Of a stretch of 21,998 nt of DNA, positions 16,601 to 21,998 are shown in pieces. Position 1 is the stretch's first letter, and every line of letters begins with the position of its first letter. This stretch comes from CAZRIP01 sp964600165 (GTDB lineage: Bacteria > Elusimicrobiota > Elusimicrobia > UBA1565 > UBA9628), in NCBI GenBank assembly GCA_964600165.1, contig CAZRIP010000064.1:1-21998 (forward strand). Direction: 5' to 3'. Made by a program: the position numbers and the translations under genes. The notes beneath the pieces are model-generated. The model was not told where the DNA came from. It searched no databases and saw only the letters and a list, made by a program, of their open reading frames with translations.

Positions 16601-17062
16601 CGAGCCGAGGACCGCGCCGTCGCTCGACGCGGCGGCGCCCGCGACGGCGCCGGTGAAGAGCGTCTCGATCGCCGCGCGCGTCTGGCCGTCGGACTTCGCC
16701 TGCGCGATCGACTGGCCGGCGCTCCGCAGGGCCTGGACGCTCGTGACCGGAGTCGCGGACTGAGCTGCGGCGAGCGGCAGCGAGCCGTCCTGGGCGGCCT
16801 GAGGAAGGGCGTTGCCGACCAGGGAAACGGGAAGCTGCGGGATCGAGAGATTCGGGAGCTCGACGTTCGCGGCGGCCGGCAGCTGCGGAGTCTGGATCGG
16901 CGAAAGCGGCGTTCCGCCGCCGAGCTCGATCTTCCGCGGGCCCTCGAAGGTGGCCGCGACGGCTTGGTAGGCGGCCGGGCCCGGCGCCCAGGCGGCGATG
17001 AGCAGCGCCAGCGTGATGGCGAGAGAGCGGGTCGTTCCTCTAATAAGGGAACTGCTCATCAT
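13676..17062 (-). CDS. HAD-like domain fused to an MFS-type transporter, exported N-terminus
   Basis: The protein has 1128 residues from the first of two adjacent ATGs. The second (17059) sits seven bases from a TATCAT box and may be the true start. A signal peptide (to ~AAYQAVAA) precedes an LP-rich linker with TPQLP and DGSLPLA, then an Ala-rich stretch. The HAD-like domain (~250-545) has motif I as DYHGT (Asp 265; His 267 where the acid/base Asp normally is), motif II ILTGG and motif IV VGDYF (Asp 499), and ends in VGGTANPDYDNVFVM, matching VGGSADPRMSNVWVM of the neighbouring exported HAD protein. Residues ~575-1115 form about twelve hydrophobic segments of MFS type. The C-terminus is short and basic. 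The motif I change makes normal phosphatase activity doubtful, so the domain may bind rather than hydrolyse its ligand. The transport substrate is unknown. Confidence 0.85.
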   Translation of the reverse strand: MMSSSLIRGTTRSLAITLALLIAAWAPGPAAYQAVAATFEGPRKIELGGGTPLSPIQTPQLPAAANVELPNLSIPQLPVSLVGNALPQAAQDGSLPLAAAQSATPVTSVQALRSAGQSIAQAKSDGQTRAAIETLFTGAVAGAAASSDGAVLGSVSAGVPALSAFSVPDFQAIAQDSRYSPETRAAAVKRIADRSEDPAKLALQEIGAYDKNATAADYEVKRQALRALKAKTGDESISLPAVGEPHKKEILARLSKSKPQAVVYDYHGTWEEQGAKASPETARALAAGAAAGVETMILTGGPAEESARGGDSIIDQLSTLTPAQKAKLSVGSDRGAEIWAFDAAGQKRLIDRKAGWTAQEKALLDQAGMATRLKYGTGFYRGARKVASDYEYVVYMPHDISDDDLAAAAALMQATLAKFGMTETVAGRRGLGDEEPHLVLSKYDKAAGVSFLLNRRESFERLRDADRWLPAALAKLAAPVLKRLPSRPVAADKVVAVGDYFLGERDADGPMLKGAPGALGLAVGGTANPDYDNVFVMPARGHAATLEIANAIAAKIVKTPEQIHDETKDDMDVKATVGWVASSVVSIVVFVLVSLAHPLIAQQYLGGPGLALVMALGPMISILTGPINGRIANKMTMKNGMALNAVLRAVLLLDMPTFMALHMINFWTLALGAMANGWLLSAIMATEGAYMKSFGGKKNIGTIFAFAQSRYLVIQVAMNSIIVVGTLIDHWNKVFPATAFLIASISHVLVVLPIILFTIPNKHIDYRDTGEQEIKESFFKTVARAFASVPGAIKDWLSKPRAQGGALSKIKTGHVAMALALAAFVAAHLIPVATVATLAGAARAAFEVFNSPLPLTASILYWIGQNPDTKSFFSKPKLRSSALSIMLAVAMMYPIQYVALPMIALHIAGAAGKGAMLSSLLGALFFGQLVANASKTKFPEMRLPFIGRFGAEKILHALVLGLAAAWVGLRMFPGSWLGIAASAAVVSGLMKFGGSVSDKASARWLGFGMLGGLAAMALGYHFLALQIPLEFVGLLAMGMFYSLGFAALNKYQMMNAENVPMGTVSGVNGSFLNGGISLGYGALSLVSLVAAFPPLFVPLGVFFGIGGLVFLSAPARMPGLPGGAPAKK
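16768..16790 (-). repeat. 23-bp DNA copy of the shared N-terminal DGSLPLA element (copy 2)
   Basis: Identical to 10271-10293. The protein context is also similar: NALP, four residues, DGSLPLA here, and NELP, four residues, DGSLPLA there. Confidence 0.8.
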
Positions 17063-17066
17063 TGGA

Positions 17067-17072
17067 ATGATA
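17067..17072 (-). promoter_or_regulatory. -10 box (TATCAT) of the HAD-MFS gene, predicted leaderless start
   Basis: TATCAT lies four bases before the first ATG and seven before the second. There is no Shine-Dalgarno sequence. TTGGGCCC ends 23 bp upstream (GGGCCC at 17096-17101), the same layout as in front of the gene at 2222. Confidence 0.5.
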
Positions 17073-17124
17073 GCCGGAACGCTTCTTTTTGGCTTGGGCC
17101 CAACGGGCAGCGCGGCGGCGGCTT

Positions 17125-17148
17125 AAGGTCCCGGAAAGCTGGGCCCTT
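17125..17148 (-). terminator. Imperfect hairpin after the GH3 gene
   Basis: AAGGGCCCAG and CCGGGACCTT pair around a CTTT loop with two mismatches, 12 bases past the stop codon at 17160. No T-run beyond the two Ts of the stem follows. It is a weak terminator candidate in the 97-base spacer 17063-17159. Confidence 0.35.
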
Positions 17149-17159
17149 GGACCGGCGGG

Positions 17160-19556
17160 CTACTTGAGCTCGACGTCGCCCGCCAAGCGGACGTCTTGGG
17201 AGGACGAGCCGACGAAGATATGGTAGACGCCGCGATCGATCGTCCAGCGGTGATCGGTCGCGTCCCAATAGCGGAACGCGTCGGAGTCGAGCGACAAGGT
17301 CACGCGCTGCTTTCCCCCGGCCGCGAGCGCGACGCGCTGGAACGCCTTGAGCTCCTTGACCGGCGTCTCGGCGTCGGGATGGTCGCGTCCGACGTAGACT
17401 TGGGCCACTTCCGCGCCCGCGCGCGGCCCGGTGTCGGCGAGATCGAAGCTGACCTCGACGACGGGCTCCCAAGCCTCCGGCGAAACGGCTTGGACCCTCA
17501 GGCCGGAGTAGCCGAACGTCGTGTACGACAGGCCGTGGCCGAACGGGAAGAGAGCCGAGAGGCCTTTCTTGTCGAGAGAGCGCTGGCCGACCAGCAGCTT
17601 CTCGGAATATTCGATCGTCTTAGCCGTCCCGGAGTAAGTCGACGCGCCCGAGGCGTCGTCCCAGCTCTTCGGGAAGACGACGGGGAGCTTGCCGGACGGG
17701 TTGACGTCGCCGAACAGCACGCGCGCCAGCGCCTCGCCCTCCTGCTGGCCGGGATACCAAGCCTCGAGGACGGCGTCGACCTGGTCGATCCACGGCATCG
17801 GCACGGCGGAGCCCGTCAACAGGACGACGATCGTGCGCTTCTTGGCCTTGCGGTTGGCCGCAGCCACCGCGGCGACGAGCTCGTCCTGCCTGCCCGGCAG
17901 CGACATGGATTTGCGGTCGTTGTCCTCGGCCTCGAGATCGCCGACGAAGAGCACGGAGGCGTCGGCCTGGGCGGCCGTCTTGACCGCGGCGGCGATGCCG
18001 TCGTCGTCGTTGGCGGGCTTGGGGCCTTTGACCCAGTCCCCCGGGATCGCCACGCCCGGCGCGAACAGCATCCTGACGCGGCCGGCGCGGCGCGTCAGCC
18101 CGCCGAGCGGCGTCACCGCCGAGGTCGGCGTCACGTACGAGCTGCCGCCGCCCGCGCGATAAATGGCCGCGTCGGGGCCGATCAACGCCAGCGACTTGAG
18201 CGCGCCGGCCGATAAAGGCAGGGCCGCGCCGTCGTTCTTGAGCAGGACCATCCCCTCCTCGGCGGCGTCGCGCGCGAGCGCCACGTGAGCCGGCGGGCTT
18301 TGCCGCGGCGCCGGCCGGATGGGTCCCGGCTTGTCGTCGAGGGCGCCGACGCGCTCCATCGCGTAGAGCGTGTGAAAGACCATCGTCTTGATGAGGTCCG
18401 TCGACACCAACCCGTCGCGCCAGGCGTCCGCGAGGTCCTTGCCGAAGAAGCGCGCGTGGTCCATCTCGAGGTCGGTGCCGGCCCGGGCGGCCCCGACGCT
18501 GCTCTTGATCGCCGACGCCCAGTCGGACACGGAGAGCCCGTCGAAGCCGAGCTCGTCCCTCAAATAGCCGTTCATCAGCGCATTGTTGTCGGTCGACGGC
18601 GTCCCGTCGGCCAAGTTGTAGGCGCCCATCACGGAGAGCACGCCTGCGCGCACCGCGGCCTCGAAGGGCAGCCCGTAAATCTCGTGGATCGTCCGCTCGT
18701 CGGCCCGGCTGTCGGCGACGGTGCGCAGCGCGAAGAGCTCCTGGTCGTTGAGGATGAAGTGCTTGGCCGTGGCGATCACGCCGTGCTCCTGGGTTCCGCG
18801 GATGAAGGCCGCCCCCATGTCCGCCGTCAAGACGGGCTCCTGTCCGCCGAGCATCTCGAAGTTCCGGCCGCCGACCGGCAGCCGCTGGATGTTGACGTCC
18901 GGGCCGAGGATCATCCGGATGTCGCGCGCGCGCGCCTCGTCGGCGATCGCGGCGCCTTCTTTCTTGGCGAGGGAAGGGTCGAAGGAGGCCGCGACGCCGA
19001 CGGCGGCCGGAAACGCCGTCGCCGGGCCCATGTGCGCGACGCCCAGGTGCGCGTCGTCCATGTGCATCGCCGGCACGCCCAGGCGCGGCACGGCCTGAGT
19101 GCTGAAGCCGTCCTTCGGGTCGCCGCTCAAGACGCTGAAGAGCTCTTGCGGCGTCATCTTGTCGACGAGCGCGCGCACGCGCTGCTCGCCGGGAGTGGGC
19201 GTCCTAGTCCACTCGACGTAGAGCTTGCAGTCGGCGGCCGCCCACTCTTTATTTTGAGGCTCGTGGCAGTCGATGCCCGATTTGCGGCCCGCCAGCGCGG
19301 GCAGCGACCGAAGCCGGTTGAGGTCCGCGGCGGCGGCGGGCCGCTTGATGGAGACGACGAGCTCGCGTCCCAGCTGATGGTCGGCGCACGCGGCGTCGGT
19401 GAAGAGCTTGGCCGGGTCCGGCGTCGCGTCGTAAATCTTCCGGTAGAGGGCGAGCCCTTCCGGGGCCGTGCAGCGCACCGGGACGGGCGCCGTCTCGGCG
19501 CGGGCCGTCGATCCCAACAAGACGAGAAGGGCCGACGCCGCCGCAGCGCTCCTCAC
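17160..19556 (-). CDS. Secreted glycoside hydrolase family 3 (beta-glucosidase-like)
   Basis: The protein has 798 residues with a GTG start, chosen because it gives a compact signal peptide (MRSAAAASALLVLLGSTARA). Residues ~22-110 are an unusual Cys-containing N-terminal segment. The GH3 barrel (~115-390) has KMTPQELFSVLSG, the substrate-binding KHFILND (Lys 265, His 266) and the nucleophile in LSVSDWAS (Asp 345). The alpha/beta sandwich (~420-640) contains EAEDNDR...SLPGRQDEL, the usual place of the acid/base Glu. Residues ~700-795 are the fibronectin-III-like end domain (AEVAQVYVGR...ELKAFQRVAL). Length and domain order fit bacterial beta-glucosidases and xylosidases that release terminal sugars from beta-linked oligosaccharides outside the cell. 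The exact specificity is not readable. It begins three bases after the stop of the HAD-nuclease gene and is probably translated by coupling, since no good ribosome binding site is visible. Confidence 0.92.
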   Translation of the reverse strand: MRSAAAASALLVLLGSTARAETAPVPVRCTAPEGLALYRKIYDATPDPAKLFTDAACADHQLGRELVVSIKRPAAAADLNRLRSLPALAGRKSGIDCHEPQNKEWAAADCKLYVEWTRTPTPGEQRVRALVDKMTPQELFSVLSGDPKDGFSTQAVPRLGVPAMHMDDAHLGVAHMGPATAFPAAVGVAASFDPSLAKKEGAAIADEARARDIRMILGPDVNIQRLPVGGRNFEMLGGQEPVLTADMGAAFIRGTQEHGVIATAKHFILNDQELFALRTVADSRADERTIHEIYGLPFEAAVRAGVLSVMGAYNLADGTPSTDNNALMNGYLRDELGFDGLSVSDWASAIKSSVGAARAGTDLEMDHARFFGKDLADAWRDGLVSTDLIKTMVFHTLYAMERVGALDDKPGPIRPAPRQSPPAHVALARDAAEEGMVLLKNDGAALPLSAGALKSLALIGPDAAIYRAGGGSSYVTPTSAVTPLGGLTRRAGRVRMLFAPGVAIPGDWVKGPKPANDDDGIAAAVKTAAQADASVLFVGDLEAEDNDRKSMSLPGRQDELVAAVAAANRKAKKRTIVVLLTGSAVPMPWIDQVDAVLEAWYPGQQEGEALARVLFGDVNPSGKLPVVFPKSWDDASGASTYSGTAKTIEYSEKLLVGQRSLDKKGLSALFPFGHGLSYTTFGYSGLRVQAVSPEAWEPVVEVSFDLADTGPRAGAEVAQVYVGRDHPDAETPVKELKAFQRVALAAGGKQRVTLSLDSDAFRYWDATDHRWTIDRGVYHIFVGSSSQDVRLAGDVELK

Positions 19557-19559
19557 GAT

Positions 19560-21998
19560 CTACTTGCGGACGGTCTTGGGCTTGGCGGCCGGCTTTTTCG
19601 CCGCCGGCTTCTTGGCCGGAGCTTTCTTCTTGACCGGCAGCGGCCGGCCGTCGACGGTCACGCCGAGGAGCTTGGCCTCGGTGCGCGCGATCGCGTCGAA
19701 GACGCGCGGGATGCGCGCGCGCTGCTTCTCGCGGTCGTACGGCGTGATCGTCGGCTTCTGCACCAGGTTGTAGATGAACTCGATCGAGGCGTCGTCGATG
19801 ATGTAAGACTTGTCGCCGGAGAGATACGGCACCGGGAACGGCTTGCCCACCCAGCGCTCGTAGTTGAACAGCGAGTAGGTCAGCACTTGATCGTCCTTCT
19901 CCAGCTTCTGCACGGACTTCGCCGGGCCGGTCTTGAAGTCGTAGGTCACGAGGGTGGCGTGGCCGGGCTTATTCGGATTGGGCCGCAGCGCGATAAAGTC
20001 GAAGATCGTGTGGACGATGTAGCGTTCCTTGAACTTGCCGTCCTCGCCGCGTTTATAAGTCTCGATCACGATGAAGTTCGGGAGCTCGGTGCCGACCAGG
20101 ATCTCGCCGCGCTTCTGGGCCTCGACGACGTGCTTGTACATCTGCAGGCCGCGGCGCACCGACGCGTTGAGCAGGCGCTCGTGGCGCGTGCCCTTCGGGA
20201 TGCCGACTGGCTTGATCTCGCGCAGGCCCTTGTTCCAGCGCTCGCGCAGCGTCTTCTCGTACTCTTCCGGCGTCGGGACGCGGCCGTGCTGCAGCTGCGA
20301 GACGAGCCAATCGTTGTTCGCGTGCACCATGTGGCCGGAGAAGAAGTTGATGTTCTCCTCCACGGCGTCCTGGGCGACGATGAACTCCGACATGTAGCGC
20401 TCGCGGTAGCCCGTGAACGAGATCATGCGGGAGGCCGAGCCCTTCTTGCCGCCCTTGCGGGCCTCGCCGAGGATCAAGCCGAGCACGTTTTCGACGAGCT
20501 TCGGGCCCTTCATCGGCGTCAGCGCGGCGAGATCGAGCTTCGGGTTGACCGCGCGCAGCGCCGGATCGTCCGAGATCACGACGACGTCGGACTTGCTCGG
20601 CGTGGCGTACATGCCGAACTCCTCGCCGAGGGCGTCGTAGACGCGGTCGAGCGAGCCTTTCAGGTCCGTCCGCTGGATCAAGAACGACCGCGTGCCGTCG
20701 CTGTTCTCGACGAAGCGCCCGTCGATCTTGAGGCCTTCCTCGCCGACGCGGCGCATGAAAGCGCGGGACCAGGCGCCGAGCTTGTCGTCGGCCGTCCCGC
20801 GCGGGAAAACGTACTCGAGGCGCACGCGCGGGTCCTCGGGCTCGTGCTTCTTTTCCTTCTTAAAAGGACTCCAGCGCGAGCCCTCGATCTGGATCGGGGG
20901 CTGCTTGCGCGTCGTGATCGAGGCCGGCGAGATCCCCGCGGCCTCCGCGCCCTTCTGCACGGCGTCGGCGACGACGTCGGCTTGGCTCGGCGTGAAGCGC
21001 AGCGCGTCGACGGGCGCCACGGTCCCGTCCTTGCGGAACTTGGAGATCACGGCGCCGTCGTCGGTGACGGCGAGGAAGCGGTTGGGCATCTGCGCCGTGA
21101 GCTGCGAGCCGGACATGTTCTTGACGAGCACGTCGAACATGCCGCCCGGGGCGCCGAAGGGGCGCCGCGAGAACCCGACGAAGTAGACGCCCGTGCGCTG
21201 GAGCTCGGCCATGTCGGCCAGCTGCTGCTCGGAGAGCGAGCCGTTCATGGAGTCGACGTCGAGGAAGATCACCCGCGGCGGGAAGCGCGTCAGCGGCTCG
21301 AGCTTGCCCTTGGCCTCGAGCTCGAGCGGCGCGCGCTCGACCTTGGGCTCGGGCTGCGGGACCTGATCCGCGCCGTGGACTTCCTTGTAGAGATCGATGT
21401 AGGACTTGAACTTGACGAGGCGGATGCGGCTGTCGAGCCCGATCGCGGGGTCGCTGCGGTGCCAGAACGAGCGGTTCTGCTCGAGGCGCTCGACGAGCTT
21501 CTGGCGCAGCTCGCGGACGTTGAGCTGAAGCTGGAACGCCGGGACGAGGCCCTTGAAGTCCTCCTTCTGCATCTCGCGGATCTTCTTGGTGGCGGCGTAG
21601 GTGATCTTGGTGGTGCGGCCGAAGACGTTCTCGTTGCCGACCGTGACGTCGATCTCGACGCCCTTCTTGTAGGCGTTCCAATATTTCTCGCTGCCGTTGA
21701 GGCGCTCGCCCTTCTTCTTGGGCGTGTCGCGGACGACCTTGGCCGTCGCGTAGATCGACTTCGCGGGATCGATCGCCAGCAGGGCGCCCTTGACGGAATG
21801 AGGGAAGCTCAGCCCGGGGCGCTCGCTGTCGTTGCGCTCGTCGTCGCGCTCGCCGCCGCCGTTTCCGCCGTCGCCGTCGCTCGGCGGGCCCATGCGCTCG
21901 CCCGTCGGCGGCTCGAAGGACGGCATGACGGGACCCGCGTGGACCATCGCGCGGCCATCGAAGAGCTCCTGCGAGGCCACGAAGCCGACGGTGTGGTC
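19560..21998 (-). CDS. HAD-like / RecB-type PD-(D/E)XK nuclease fusion with histone-like tail, 5' end outside window
   Basis: The frame stays open to the right edge (812 residues seen, beginning DHTVGFVASQ), so the start lies outside; a GTG at 21980 is possible but unsupported. After a Gly/Asp/Arg-rich acidic linker comes a basic helical region, then a HAD-like core: VIFLDVDSMNG (Asp codons starting at 21260 and 21254) and, much later, VVVISDDPAL, like HAD motifs I and IV. The C-terminal third has the RecB-type PD-(D/E)XK pattern: GTELPNFIVIE, TIFDFIALR (Asp codon 20000), TYDFKTG (Asp 19940, Lys 19934) and QVLTYSL. Such nucleases cut DNA using metal ions held by these acids. The last ~25 residues are Lys/Ala/Pro repeats (KKAPAKKPAAKK), like histone H1 tails and suited to DNA binding. 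Whether the protein is exported like its neighbours cannot be seen. Its GH3 neighbour is oddly matched. Confidence 0.75.
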   Translation of the reverse strand, partial: DHTVGFVASQELFDGRAMVHAGPVMPSFEPPTGERMGPPSDGDGGNGGGERDDERNDSERPGLSFPHSVKGALLAIDPAKSIYATAKVVRDTPKKKGERLNGSEKYWNAYKKGVEIDVTVGNENVFGRTTKITYAATKKIREMQKEDFKGLVPAFQLQLNVRELRQKLVERLEQNRSFWHRSDPAIGLDSRIRLVKFKSYIDLYKEVHGADQVPQPEPKVERAPLELEAKGKLEPLTRFPPRVIFLDVDSMNGSLSEQQLADMAELQRTGVYFVGFSRRPFGAPGGMFDVLVKNMSGSQLTAQMPNRFLAVTDDGAVISKFRKDGTVAPVDALRFTPSQADVVADAVQKGAEAAGISPASITTRKQPPIQIEGSRWSPFKKEKKHEPEDPRVRLEYVFPRGTADDKLGAWSRAFMRRVGEEGLKIDGRFVENSDGTRSFLIQRTDLKGSLDRVYDALGEEFGMYATPSKSDVVVISDDPALRAVNPKLDLAALTPMKGPKLVENVLGLILGEARKGGKKGSASRMISFTGYRERYMSEFIVAQDAVEENINFFSGHMVHANNDWLVSQLQHGRVPTPEEYEKTLRERWNKGLREIKPVGIPKGTRHERLLNASVRRGLQMYKHVVEAQKRGEILVGTELPNFIVIETYKRGEDGKFKERYIVHTIFDFIALRPNPNKPGHATLVTYDFKTGPAKSVQKLEKDDQVLTYSLFNYERWVGKPFPVPYLSGDKSYIIDDASIEFIYNLVQKPTITPYDREKQRARIPRVFDAIARTEAKLLGVTVDGRPLPVKKKAPAKKPAAKKPAAKPKTVRK

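Noticed and set aside
19561..19640. Repeated GCCGGC-rich segment as a CRISPR or mobile repeat
   Set aside because: It simply encodes the AKKPAAKKPAAK tail; the repeats are codon-level and have no spacer structure.
1..21998. A defence, secretion or biosynthetic system spanning the window
   Set aside because: Apart from the nuclease-like domain there are no known defence, secretion or biosynthesis marker genes, and the genes have several separate promoters.

Overview
This is a dense, GC-rich stretch (roughly two thirds G+C by eye). Nine protein genes, all on the minus strand, leave only about 495 bases between them. No RNA genes, CRISPR arrays, transposases or prophage genes were seen. The gene style suggests a Gram-negative lineage that makes very large exported fusion proteins: a signal peptide, then a Leu/Pro-rich and Ala/Ser/Gln-rich linker, then enzymes or membrane domains. 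From general familiarity this resembles Elusimicrobiota, but that is an inference and no marker gene is present.

In transcription order (right to left): a 5'-truncated gene for a protein with a HAD-like region, a RecB-type PD-(D/E)XK nuclease domain and a histone-like Lys/Ala/Pro tail (19560-21998); a secreted GH3 glycoside hydrolase three bases downstream (17160-19556); a HAD-like domain fused to an MFS-type transporter (13676-17062); a membrane-anchored, exported HAD-like protein (11846-13549) coupled to a small exported protein (11171-11836); a cytoplasmic protein made of two copies of an unrecognised ~88-residue domain (10503-11153); an exported protein with two GGDEF-like domains and a kinase-like C-terminus (7425-10436); an M48 metallopeptidase fused to an MFS-type transporter (2300-7324); and a site-2-protease (M50)/I9-like/subtilisin (S8) fusion that leaves the window at its left edge (1-2222).

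Expression appears to use two modes. Genes at 2222, 10436, 11153 and 17062 have a TATAAT-like hexamer only 4-7 bases before the ATG and no Shine-Dalgarno sequence, which predicts leaderless mRNAs; 7324 is similar with 11 bases. Genes 11836 and 13549 instead have an AAGGAG ribosome binding site. Two of the leaderless promoters share TTGGGCCC at the same 23-base distance from the -10 box.

The genes do not form a pathway I can name. Their common theme is exported or membrane-embedded fusions: two intramembrane or membrane metalloprotease modules, two MFS modules, three HAD-like modules, and a shared N-terminal LP-rich element, which in two genes is conserved even at DNA level. The strongest points for follow-up are the M50-S8 fusion, the M48-MFS fusion with a terminator-like hairpin at its domain junction, the apparently exported GGDEF-GGDEF-kinase protein, and the HAD-nuclease fusion.
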